NCBI GenBank assembly: GCA_003651105.1
Contig: QMTN01000007.1
Span: 1 to 9,068, forward strand
Source of the DNA: Thermoplasmata archaeon
Lineage (GTDB): Archaea; Thermoplasmatota; E2; DHVEG-1; B18-G2
Length of the DNA: 9,068 nucleotides
Direction of reading: 5' to 3'
The position numbers were made by a program, and so were the translations under genes. Position 1 is the first letter of the stretch, and each line of letters begins with the position of its first letter. The notes below the pieces were generated by a model. It was given only the letters and a program-made list of their open reading frames with translations. It did no database searches and was not told the origin of the DNA. Positions 1-6,452 of the stretch are shown in pieces.

Positions 1-396
1 ATATTCATTACCATAGGTTCGATAAGCGGAACAGCCAAGGAATTCGTTGATAGGGTCAGGGAGGAGGGCAAAAAGGTTGGTGCAATAAAGATAACAGTTC
101 TAAGACCCTTCCCATCAAAGGAGATCTTACCGCTAATAAAGAATGCAAAGATCGTCGCAACCCTTGAGAGAAACATCTCCATGGGATACGGTGGAGCGGT
201 TTACGCTGATCTCGCTGGTGCATTGATAAACGAGGAAAAGAAACCCAAACTGATAGACTTCATCCTCGGTCTGGGTGGAAGGGATGTCACTTTCAAGGAT
301 ATGGGAGAGATCCTAGATATCTGCGAGAAAGCTATGGCTGGAGAAAAGGTTGAGAGACCGGTGTGGATAGGCGTTAAAAAGGAGTTGATAGAATGA
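1..396 (+). CDS. porA: Pyruvate/2-oxoacid:ferredoxin oxidoreductase alpha subunit, C-terminal part
   Basis: Partial gene: the frame is open from base 1 and ends with TGA at 394-396, so only the last 131 residues are present and the start lies outside the window. The opening GSISGTAKE stretch, the VLRPFPSKE segment and the later NISMGYGGA segment match the C-terminal region of PorA-type alpha subunits. In the archaeal four-subunit (gamma-delta-alpha-beta) enzyme, alpha works with the TPP-binding beta subunit to convert pyruvate and CoA to acetyl-CoA and CO2 while reducing ferredoxin in the cytoplasm. The stop overlaps the porB start by 4 bp (ATGA), the usual alpha-beta order with translational coupling. 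Pyruvate is the likeliest substrate; other 2-oxoacids cannot be excluded from this fragment. Confidence 0.9.
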   Translation: MFITIGSISGTAKEFVDRVREEGKKVGAIKITVLRPFPSKEILPLIKNAKIVATLERNISMGYGGAVYADLAGALINEEKKPKLIDFILGLGGRDVTFKDMGEILDICEKAMAGEKVERPVWIGVKKELIE

Positions 397-1307
397 ATCC
401 CGAATCTCTCCTCGCTCCTGGTCATAGGGCTTGCGCAGGCTGTGGACCTGCAATAGCAATAAGACAGCTCCTTGAGGCTGCCGGCAAGAATACGATAATA
501 GTCCAGGCAACCGGCTGTATGGAGGTTACAACCACACCTTATCCTCAGACAGCATGGAAGGTTCCATGGATACACGTTGCTTTTGAGAATGCAGCAGCAG
601 TTGCCAGTGGGATCGAGGCAGCATATAAAGCGATGATCTCAAAAGGAGTTATTCCAAAGGAAAAGATGCCGAACATCATAGCTCTCGCAGGTGATGGAGG
701 TACATTCGATATAGGTATTCAGGCTCTCTCTGGAATGCTCGAGAGAGGGCACAAGGTTCTTTATGTGTGCTATGACAACGAGGCGTATATGAACACAGGT
801 ATACAGAGATCATCCGCAACACCACTTGGAGCTGCGACAACAACATCTCCTGCAGGAAAGGTCATACCTGGGAAGATGACCAGAAAGAAACCCATAGCCA
901 TGATCGCTGCAGCCCATGATATACCTTATGTTGCGACAGCCAGTATCGCGTACCCCGCTGACTTCAAGAATAAGGTGAAGAAAGCCTTGAGCGTTGATGG
1001 ACCATCATTTATACACGTCTTTGCTCCATGCCCAACCGGGTGGAGATTCGGAACCGAGCAAACCGTTGAGCTAGCGAGATTAGCTGTCGAGACGGGAGTA
1101 TTTGTTCTCTATGAGATAACCGAAGAGAATCCTCTGAAGCCGATCATCACTAAGAAACTCAAGCATAGAAAACCGGTTGAGGAGTACCTAAAGGTTCAGG
1201 GGAGATTCAGGCATCTATTCAAGCCGGTAAAGAGACAGGATATCATAGATAAGATACAGGAGGAAGTGGACAGGAAGTGCAAGCTGTTTGGGGTTGACGA
1301 AGAATAG
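393..1307 (+). CDS. porB: Pyruvate:ferredoxin oxidoreductase beta subunit (TPP-binding)
   Basis: This 304-residue protein has the normal length of archaeal PorB. It binds thiamine pyrophosphate and one 4Fe-4S cluster and forms the catalytic site with PorA. The cluster ligands are visible as C14 and C17 in RACAGCG, C42 in ATGCME and C213 in APCPTG. The TPP/Mg motif is GDGGTFDIG at 100-108, followed by DNEAYMNTG at 128-136. The segment [16 protein letters not shown] (141-156) is typical of pyruvate-type enzymes. The ATG at 393 overlaps the porA stop and is preceded by GGAGTTGAT (381-389), one mismatch from the ideal archaeal ribosome binding site. Together with the upstream gene it supplies acetyl-CoA and reduced ferredoxin for anaerobic metabolism. 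No missing residues were seen. Confidence 0.96.
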   Translation: MNPESLLAPGHRACAGCGPAIAIRQLLEAAGKNTIIVQATGCMEVTTTPYPQTAWKVPWIHVAFENAAAVASGIEAAYKAMISKGVIPKEKMPNIIALAGDGGTFDIGIQALSGMLERGHKVLYVCYDNEAYMNTGIQRSSATPLGAATTTSPAGKVIPGKMTRKKPIAMIAAAHDIPYVATASIAYPADFKNKVKKALSVDGPSFIHVFAPCPTGWRFGTEQTVELARLAVETGVFVLYEITEENPLKPIITKKLKHRKPVEEYLKVQGRFRHLFKPVKRQDIIDKIQEEVDRKCKLFGVDEE

Positions 1308-1335
1308 ATAGTTGATCAATCTCGAAAAGGAGGGG

Positions 1336-2679
1336 ATGCGGATAGAGGATAGAGCCAAAGAGATAGCAGACTTTATAAGGAAAAGGAGCGAGTTCCTGGT
1401 TGTTGCCCATTCAGATGCAGATGGTATAGCGGGTGGAGCTATCGCCGTGAAATCTTTACAGCATGCGGGTAAGGAGTTTGAGATAGAGTTCGTCAAACAG
1501 CTGGATCCTTCTACCATGGAAAGACTGCTCGCTAAGAATAGGGAGGTTATCTGGTTTGTGGATCTAAGTCCGGATGAAAGGATGAAAGGAGCTGATATCG
1601 TGGTGACCGATCATCACAGATCTCCCATGAGATCGAGGTATACCCTGAATCCAAACAACTTTGGTATAGATGGAGATAAGGAGCTGAGTGGAGCCGGCGC
1701 AACCTATCTGGTTGCGAGGGAGATCGAAAGAAGGAATGTAGAACTCTCCTTCCTTGCGGTGATAGGCGCGTGCGGAGACCTGCAGGATAGAGAAGAGAGA
1801 AAGCTCATCGGAGTGAACAGGAAGATCTTGGAAGAGGCTGTTAGATCGGGAAAGATAAAGATCATCAAGGATATCCAGTATTTTGGGAGAGAGTGCAAAC
1901 CGATATTTAGTTTGCTTTACAATGCGGACGATCCAATAATACCCGGAGTGACCCGTTCCTCGAGAGGGGTCAAGGAGTTCCTCATGGAACTTGGTTTTGA
2001 GAGGAGCGATGCATGGAAGAGATGGATAGATCTGAGCAAGGAAGATAAGAGAAGGATCCTCTCGGAGATAGCAAAGAGACTCTTGGATAAAGGATTTGGT
2101 TCAAGGTATGTGAGGAGGTTGATCGGCGAGGTTTATCTGCTCGAGCAGGAGGAAGAGGGGTCAGGTTTACACGATGCCAGAGAGTTTGCAACTCTCGTAA
2201 ATTCTGTATCAAGGTGTGGTAAACCGGATCTCGCCCTCATGATATGTCTTGGATCGAGGGGAAGGTATCTGGAGGAGGCGAGGAAGTATCTGGATAGGCA
2301 CAGGAATAACCTGTTAAGATCCATCAAGCTGGCAAAGGGAAGATTGGAAAGGAGAAAGATCGTCTATTTCTTCCATGCGGGAAGCTCGATAAAGGACACC
2401 ATGATCGGAAGCGTTACCTCTATTGTATCAAAGGATCTATCCTCACCGACCATTGGATTTGCTTACGATGGAGATGACAGGGTCAAGGTTTCTGCGAGAC
2501 TGAGGAGTGGAGGGATAGATCTATCCAGGGCGATAAGGGTAGCTGCTTCATCCGTTGGTGGGATAGGCGGAGGGCACAGGAATGCTGCTGGAGCCCTGAT
2601 ACCAAGGGGTAAGGAAGAGGAGTTTCTCGATAGGTTTGAGAGGGAGATAGAGCATCAATCCCGTTTCGATGTCTTGTAG
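1336..2679 (+). CDS. Archaeal RecJ-like DHH/DHHA1 phosphoesterase (GAN-type candidate)
   Basis: This is a 447-residue DHH-superfamily protein of the archaeal RecJ/GAN group, metal-dependent single-strand nucleases linked to replication and repair. Visible motifs, numbered from the ATG at 1336, are motif I HSDADG (25-30), VDLSPDE (75-81), the signature DHH (92-94), GACGDLQD (144-151), and a C-terminal DHHA1 domain with GGGHRNAAGA (GGGH at 411-414). The length and the large middle region fit the archaeal RecJ-like family rather than short NrnA-type oligoribonucleases, but GAN-type activity is inferred. The start is uncertain: a TTG at 1312 in the same frame would add eight residues. I prefer the ATG because AAAGGAGG lies just before it, although the spacing is short (2 nt). 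It follows porB by 28 bp and probably shares its transcript. The 3' end overlaps the converging FKBP gene. Confidence 0.9.
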   Translation: MRIEDRAKEIADFIRKRSEFLVVAHSDADGIAGGAIAVKSLQHAGKEFEIEFVKQLDPSTMERLLAKNREVIWFVDLSPDERMKGADIVVTDHHRSPMRSRYTLNPNNFGIDGDKELSGAGATYLVAREIERRNVELSFLAVIGACGDLQDREERKLIGVNRKILEEAVRSGKIKIIKDIQYFGRECKPIFSLLYNADDPIIPGVTRSSRGVKEFLMELGFERSDAWKRWIDLSKEDKRRILSEIAKRLLDKGFGSRYVRRLIGEVYLLEQEEEGSGLHDAREFATLVNSVSRCGKPDLALMICLGSRGRYLEEARKYLDRHRNNLLRSIKLAKGRLERRKIVYFFHAGSSIKDTMIGSVTSIVSKDLSSPTIGFAYDGDDRVKVSARLRSGGIDLSRAIRVAASSVGGIGGGHRNAAGALIPRGKEEEFLDRFEREIEHQSRFDVL

Positions 2680-3779
2680 ATCTTCTCCACCTTCACCTCA
2701 TAGATCAACGTTTTATCAGCAAGATCGTGCAAGCTATAGGGAAATGCTGGATCAAAAAACTTAAAGTATGAAAGCGCATCTCTCAGCACCTCTTCTGGAT
2801 AGTTCTCAGCTATGATTACGGTCTGGTTCCTCTCTATCTCGAAAACCCTATCAAAATCCCTGTAACTCTTGTTTCCATCAGGTTGGGTGTATGATGCATT
2901 TATCTTATCAGCAGAGATATTCTCAACCTTGTACTCGTAACCCAAGAAACCCATGGAAATGGTGATGGTATCATTGATATCCGGATTTACCTCCACGATT
3001 ATTCTATCCTCTGTTATATTCTTTATTAATGATTTGTTCTTTGGGAAGGAAATCAAGGTTCCGTTCCTGGTATCATAATAGGAAAATGTGAAGCTCTCAT
3101 TCCTGTCAGTTGTTGGATTTATGTAGATCCACATGTTCGTTTCATTCAACTTGGTTATCACAGATGAGTTTCGCCAGCAGGGATATGGGTTAAGGAGATC
3201 GGGTACGACCTCTCCTTCTTTGAGGTTCGCTATCCTTAATATGTAGATGGTTGTGGTGATATTGCCATAGTACTCTCGATATGGCTCTGGCATGGTAACA
3301 TTCTCTTTCACGCTAACAACTTCCAATGGAAAAGGTAAGATGCTCGCATTTATGATGGTCCCTATCCTTGGTTTTATTCCGTATCCTTCTTCGGGAGGTA
3401 TCGTCAAGATCTTTTCCTCTCCCTCCTTCATGCCCACCAGTCCCTTCAGCAATCCCCTTATATAGTCGGATGAGAAGTTCTCGTATCCTTCCGGAGGTGA
3501 GCTGTAGTTAAGATCTACGAAGATCTTCAAAGGCTCGTAACTCTTGTTCTCGTCATAGATCCCGCTCTTCCTTGCTATCTCCTCGTAAGAAGTATCGAAT
3601 ACCGTTCCATTCTCTGCGTATCTTGCTATGAAGTTCACCAAAACGCAATCACCGATCTCAACGACCTTTGGAGATAGAAGCCTTTCGATATCATCCCTGT
3701 ATATATACAAACCGATGGTAAGAGATGCTATAACGATGAGTGCAACCAAAGCGTATACTCCAGTTCTATCTATACTCAT
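2655..3779 (-). CDS. Membrane-anchored FKBP-type peptidyl-prolyl isomerase with a large sequon-rich insert
   Basis: This 374-residue protein (numbered from the ATG at 3779) starts with a short basic segment and one hydrophobic helix (about 8-27), probably an uncleaved signal anchor with the rest outside the cell. The FKBP fold begins at GDCVLVNFIARY (43-54), continues through GLLKGLVGMKEGEEK (109-123) and EEGYG (130-134), and closes with LADKTLIYEVKVEKI (353-367), where SlyD-like FKBPs have their last strand. The roughly 214 residues between, in the position of the insert-in-flap (chaperone) domain, far exceed the usual 60-70. There are 18 N-x-S/T sequons (for example N57, N101, N160, N212, N254, N318) among 25 asparagines, pointing to heavy N-glycosylation. 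C45 and C201 are the only cysteines. A GTG at 3794, directly after the agmatinase stop, is an alternative start adding five residues. Likely role, by inference: folding of exported proteins. Confidence 0.85.
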   Translation of the reverse strand: MSIDRTGVYALVALIVIASLTIGLYIYRDDIERLLSPKVVEIGDCVLVNFIARYAENGTVFDTSYEEIARKSGIYDENKSYEPLKIFVDLNYSSPPEGYENFSSDYIRGLLKGLVGMKEGEEKILTIPPEEGYGIKPRIGTIINASILPFPLEVVSVKENVTMPEPYREYYGNITTTIYILRIANLKEGEVVPDLLNPYPCWRNSSVITKLNETNMWIYINPTTDRNESFTFSYYDTRNGTLISFPKNKSLIKNITEDRIIVEVNPDINDTITISMGFLGYEYKVENISADKINASYTQPDGNKSYRDFDRVFEIERNQTVIIAENYPEEVLRDALSYFKFFDPAFPYSLHDLADKTLIYEVKVEKIYKTSKRD

Positions 3780-3794
3780 GACCCATCGAAACAC

Positions 3795-4652
3795 CTATCC
3801 CATATATTTGTTTTTCCAAACCTCAGAGATAACCATCCTTACAATCTTTGCAGCGAGTACGGAGGTTATACCGGTATCATAGGCTGGACAGACCTCAACC
3901 AGATCGAAACCACATATCCTGTCAGATAAACCCTTAATGATCTCAATAACCTCATCAGGTCTCAAACCAAAAGGCTCTGGCGTCGATACGCCTGGAGCAA
4001 AGGAAGGATCTATCACATCAAAATCGAGGGAGATATAGACCTTGTCTCCAGATATTCTGTCCATGACACCTTCTGCCCCTTCCTTCCTCAAATCCCTGGA
4101 TGTCATAAATCTTAGCCCCTCTCTCCTCGCATCATCGAGCTCATCCCTCCCAGCAGATCTTATCCCCACCGCTAGAACATTATCCACACCAACTCTATCT
4201 GTTATCCTCCTGATGGTGCAAGCGTGGCTGTATGGATTATCCTCATACCTCTCTCTAAAATCCAGATGGGCATCAAGAACAAGGATAAAAGCATCTTTAA
4301 GACTCTCTACCACACCTATGGATATGGAGTGCTCGCCACCCAGCGCTATGGGAAACTTTCCCTTTCTAATAATTCTCTCGCTTACCCTTTCCACCTCCTG
4401 CACCATCTCCAGAACGCTCTTATCCTCAACCTCAAGGTTTCCGAGATCATGTATAGGTATCTCGGACAGATCGATGGATGTGAAGATATCAAAGCTCTCG
4501 AAATTCCAGCTCGCCTTCCTTATCTCTGCTGGCGCCAGCCTGGAGCCAAACCTGAAGGAGGAGGTGCTATCGTATGGAACACCAAAGATCACAAACCTTG
4601 CATCATCGAAGCTCTGTTCCGCATCCGCAAAGTAGTCCGGGAACTCTCTCAT
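3795..4652 (-). CDS. speB: Agmatinase / ureohydrolase-family protein
   Basis: This 285-residue protein belongs to the arginase/agmatinase (ureohydrolase) family and has the length of archaeal agmatinases. The two-manganese site is complete: H108 in GGEHS, D127, H129 and D131 in DAHLD, and D210 and D212 in SLDFDVIDP, followed by the APGVSTPEP loop. Agmatinase splits agmatine into putrescine and urea in the cytoplasm for polyamine synthesis; a related guanidino substrate cannot be ruled out from sequence. The ATG at 4652 has no ribosome binding site on its own strand and lies about 24-27 nt from an AT-rich palindrome, suggesting a leaderless transcript. The stop is directly followed by the first possible start of the FKBP gene, so the two are probably cotranscribed, though no functional link is known to me. 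Confidence 0.92.
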   Translation of the reverse strand: MREFPDYFADAEQSFDDARFVIFGVPYDSTSSFRFGSRLAPAEIRKASWNFESFDIFTSIDLSEIPIHDLGNLEVEDKSVLEMVQEVERVSERIIRKGKFPIALGGEHSISIGVVESLKDAFILVLDAHLDFRERYEDNPYSHACTIRRITDRVGVDNVLAVGIRSAGRDELDDARREGLRFMTSRDLRKEGAEGVMDRISGDKVYISLDFDVIDPSFAPGVSTPEPFGLRPDEVIEIIKGLSDRICGFDLVEVCPAYDTGITSVLAAKIVRMVISEVWKNKYMG

Positions 4653-4667
4653 AAGGAGGCTGAAACG

Positions 4668-4684
4668 GGATAAGATTTTTATCC
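4668..4684. promoter_or_regulatory. Palindromic AT-rich element, probable shared promoter of the divergent agmatinase and phosphoesterase genes
   Basis: The element reads GGATAA, five bases, TTATCC, a perfect 6-bp inverted repeat in the 52-bp gap between two divergent start codons. On the + strand TTTTTATC (4676-4683) is centred about 25 nt before the ATG at 4705; on the - strand ATAAAAAT is centred about 27 nt before the ATG at 4652. This is TATA-to-start spacing for leaderless archaeal mRNAs, and neither start has a ribosome binding site. Promoter function is inferred from spacing; an operator for a dimeric repressor is the alternative. Confidence 0.55.
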
Positions 4685-4704
4685 ATTTCCACTATGCAGG
4701 GCTT

Positions 4705-5310
4705 ATGAGGTTGCTGGCTATAGCTGATATCCACGGGAAAGAGTTCAAGATAAAGGAGATAACGAGAAACATAGATGAGTTTTCCCCAGACCTTGTGGTG
4801 GTATGCGGAGACATAACCCATTTTGGTCCAGGAGAACGAGCCAAGTCACTTTTAGATCAGATACCGATCGATACCCTTGCCATCCATGGAAATGTGGATC
4901 CCGAGGATGTTTTGAGGTATATAGATGAGAGCAAGGCGGTGAACATCCATCTCAAGGAGTGCAGGTTCAAGGGATTGAAGTTCGTTGGTTTGGGAGGGAA
5001 TCACTTCTCCAAGGAAGAGCTGGATAAGATAAGATCCATGCTCGATGAAAACTCCGTATTCGTCACTCACCTTCCGCCATACAAAGTTCTGGACAATGCG
5101 ATCTTTGGCATCCATGCGGGGAACAGGGATATAAGGCAGATTATCTTGGAGAGGAAGCCAAGGCTACACCTCTGTGGTCATATCCATGAGAGACCGGGTT
5201 TCGATAAACTCGGAGATACCGTGGTCGTAAACTGCTCAGCAGGTAGAACCGGGAACGGCGCCATAGTAGATATGGACGAGGATATAAAGGTCAAAATGTT
5301 GGGTGATTAA
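4705..5310 (+). CDS. Calcineurin-like metallophosphoesterase
   Basis: This is a compact 201-residue metallophosphoesterase. All family motifs are present: DIHG (8-11), GDITH (35-39), GNVD (62-65, in place of the common GNHD), THLPP (121-125) and CGHIHE (157-162), which together form a two-metal site. Members of this size are cytoplasmic phosphodiesterases or phosphatases; the substrate cannot be told from sequence, and a YfcE-like phosphodiesterase is only one option. There is no signal peptide or membrane segment. The ATG at 4705 follows TATGCAGGGCTT with no good ribosome binding site, consistent with leaderless translation. It stands alone on its strand, divergent from agmatinase and convergent with alba. 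Confidence 0.92.
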   Translation: MRLLAIADIHGKEFKIKEITRNIDEFSPDLVVVCGDITHFGPGERAKSLLDQIPIDTLAIHGNVDPEDVLRYIDESKAVNIHLKECRFKGLKFVGLGGNHFSKEELDKIRSMLDENSVFVTHLPPYKVLDNAIFGIHAGNRDIRQIILERKPRLHLCGHIHERPGFDKLGDTVVVNCSAGRTGNGAIVDMDEDIKVKMLGD

Positions 5311-5320
5311 AATAAAAATT

Positions 5321-5355
5321 GGGGTGTAGGTACAACCGAAAAGTTGTACCTCCCC
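5321..5355 (-). terminator. Strong hairpin followed by a T-rich run, probable alba terminator
   Basis: AGGTACAAC (5328-5336) and GTTGTACCT (5343-5351) form a perfect 9-bp stem around the loop CGAAAA. Outer GGGG (5321-5324) can pair with CCCC (5352-5355), leaving TGT bulged. On the - strand the stem begins immediately after the alba TAA and is followed by AATTTTTATTTT, the geometry of an intrinsic terminator. On the + strand, downstream of the phosphoesterase, no T-run follows. Archaeal termination usually depends on the T-run alone, so the stem may instead protect the alba mRNA 3' end. Confidence 0.6.
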
Positions 5356-5649
5356 TTACTCCATGGATAAAACGATCTCTATGGAGGAAACGTTGGTCGT
5401 CCTTCCTTCCTCGTTCGTGAGCGTCTCTGTTCCTATCTTTATGTCCTTCACCTTCGCGTTCGGGACGAACTTGTTCCTCACTATCTCGGCTGTATCCACT
5501 GCTCTCGATATCGCCCTGCCTCTCGCTTTGATGCTCACCTCTTTGAAACCGCTGTTGAACTGCGTTACCACTGCCAGCACATAGCTCATGGGTGGCTTGT
5601 TTCCAACAAAAACGGTTCCTTCCTCGGTTGTCGCCTTTTCCTCAGCCAT
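5356..5649 (-). CDS. albA: DNA/RNA-binding chromatin protein Alba
   Basis: This 97-residue protein is a full-length Alba (Sac10b family), a dimeric archaeal chromatin and RNA-binding protein. The diagnostic stretches are [12 protein letters not shown] (13-24), [21 protein letters not shown] (41-61) and the C-terminal SSIEIVLS. K18 in GNKP corresponds to the second lysine of the GKKP motif of Sulfolobus Alba; the first, the reported acetylation site K16, is asparagine here (N17). The N-terminus is short and acidic. The ATG at 5649 is fixed by GGGAGGT eight bases upstream. It has its own TATA promoter and a 3' hairpin, consistent with a well-expressed single-gene transcript. It is divergent from the ribosomal stalk operon. 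Confidence 0.97.
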   Translation of the reverse strand: MAEEKATTEEGTVFVGNKPPMSYVLAVVTQFNSGFKEVSIKARGRAISRAVDTAEIVRNKFVPNAKVKDIKIGTETLTNEEGRTTNVSSIEIVLSME

Positions 5650-5657
5650 GATTCCTT

Positions 5658-5664
5658 ACCTCCC
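5658..5664 (-). promoter_or_regulatory. Ribosome binding site of alba
   Basis: On the - strand GGGAGGT lies eight bases before the ATG at 5649. It is the best-matching ribosome binding site on that strand here, it fixes the alba start, and it implies a short leader rather than leaderless translation. Confidence 0.85.
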
Positions 5665-5700
5665 TGTTTTTTGTTTTCAGGAGTTCAAGGGATTTCTGCT

Positions 5701-5713
5701 TATAAATATTTCG
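5701..5713 (-). promoter_or_regulatory. BRE and TATA box of alba
   Basis: Read on the - strand, CGAAA (BRE-like) is followed directly by TATTTATA, a near-consensus archaeal promoter. Normal spacing places transcription start near 5679, giving a leader of about 30 bases containing the ribosome binding site. The transcription start is inferred. Confidence 0.75.
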
Positions 5714-5752
5714 CAGGTACAAGGATCGGGATGGAAAGGGCTTACCAACAAT

Positions 5753-5760
5753 TTTATAAA
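5753..5760 (+). promoter_or_regulatory. TATA box of the L1-L10-L12 operon
   Basis: TTTATAAA lies about 47 bases before the L1 start codon. Normal archaeal spacing puts transcription start near 5781-5783, giving a leader of about 22 bases. The rest of the 154-bp alba-L1 gap holds the alba promoter and ribosome binding site; no RNA gene was seen in it. Confidence 0.7.
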
Positions 5761-5791
5761 TACCCTTTCCATTTCCAAGCTCTACCCTGAA

Positions 5792-5847
5792 AAGTTGGTG
5801 CTTATGGTTGAGGTTAACTTCGTTGACGCCATAGAAAAGGCGATCAA
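5792..5847 (+). promoter_or_regulatory. Two adjacent candidate mRNA hairpins around the L1 start codon
   Basis: AAGTTGGT (5792-5799) can pair with GTTAACTT (5813-5820) through five Watson-Crick and three G-T pairs, with the L1 ATG in the loop. Next, TTGACGCC (5823-5830) pairs with GGCGATCAA (5839-5847) with one bulged A, starting 19 bases into the gene. In Methanococcus, L1 represses its own operon by binding mRNA near this position. A matching role here is inference, and the asymmetric internal loop typical of L1 sites is not evident. Confidence 0.3.
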
Positions 5848-6442
5848 AAACTCGAAGAAGAGGAATTTCAAACAGAGCGTAGATGTGGCTATAACACTCA
5901 GAGATGTTGACATGAACAATCCAAAGAACAGGATAGATGAAGAGATACTCCTTCCTCACGGTAGAGGAAAACCGGCGAAGGTAGCTCTCTTTGCAGGTGG
6001 TGAATTAGCTCTCAAGGCTAGAGGGATAGTGGATCTCATAATAAAGCCCGAGGAGATAGACGATCTCGCCCAGGATAAGAAAAAGATGAAAAAGATAGCG
6101 AACGAACACGATTTCTTTCTAGCTGAAGCTCCTTTGATGCCAACAATAGGTAAAAAACTCGGTATAATCTTGGGTCCAAGAGGGAAGATGCCAAAACCAG
6201 TGCCACCAACCATCGATATAAAACCGATTGTCGAGAACTTGAGGAGAAGCGTTAGGATAAGATCGAGGAGTAGCAAAACGTTCCATGCCCTCATAGGAAC
6301 TGAAGACATGGAACCGAGGAAGCTTGCAGAGAATCTGCAGGCGATAGTTAAAAGGCTGGAGGAAAAGCTTGAGAGAGGGAGATACAACATAGAATCGATA
6401 TACGTTAAAACAACGATGGGTCCTTCACAGAGGGTTATGTGA
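5804..6442 (+). CDS. rpl1: Large-subunit ribosomal protein L1 (uL1)
   Basis: This 212-residue protein is uL1, which forms the mobile L1 stalk that helps release deacylated tRNA from the E site. Recognisable segments are NFKQSVDVAI (21-30), the signature LGPRGKMPKPVP (123-134) and the C-terminal VKTTMGPSQRV. The length is normal for archaeal L1. The frame is open further upstream, but MVEVNFVDAIEKA is the genuine N-terminus: upstream codons lie in the promoter region and look non-coding. The ATG at 5804 has a weak GGTG three bases before it. It is the first gene of a three-gene stalk operon; no L11 gene precedes it. Autoregulation by L1 binding to its own mRNA is known in methanogens. Confidence 0.97.
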   Translation: MVEVNFVDAIEKAIKNSKKRNFKQSVDVAITLRDVDMNNPKNRIDEEILLPHGRGKPAKVALFAGGELALKARGIVDLIIKPEEIDDLAQDKKKMKKIANEHDFFLAEAPLMPTIGKKLGIILGPRGKMPKPVPPTIDIKPIVENLRRSVRIRSRSSKTFHALIGTEDMEPRKLAENLQAIVKRLEEKLERGRYNIESIYVKTTMGPSQRVM

Positions 6443-6445
6443 GGT
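6441..6445 (+). promoter_or_regulatory. Ribosome binding site of L10, overlapping the L1 stop
   Basis: GAGGT begins inside the L1 stop codon and ends seven bases before the ATG at 6453. The spacing supports this ATG over the TTG at 6447 and suggests coupled translation of L1 and L10. Confidence 0.7.
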
Positions 6446-6452
6446 TTTGATC

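Noticed and set aside
201..575. Minus-strand frames across the porA-porB junction
   Set aside because: Both + strand genes here are unmistakable, and the antisense products show no family features.
4042..4673. Open frames on the + strand inside the agmatinase gene
   Set aside because: They are antisense to a gene with a complete metal site, have no family motifs and no ribosome binding sites.
5328..5351. Inverted repeat as an insertion-sequence end, attachment site or CRISPR repeat
   Set aside because: It occurs once, has no transposase, target duplication or spacer series nearby, and fits a 3' mRNA hairpin.
5588..5803. Longer L1 reading frame beginning at 5588
   Set aside because: The extra N-terminus overlaps alba antisense and covers both promoters; L1 homology begins at the ATG at 5804, giving a normal length.
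5650..5803. Small RNA gene in the alba-L1 gap
   Set aside because: Two promoters and their leaders explain the space; no C/D box pair, tRNA-like fold or separate terminator was seen.
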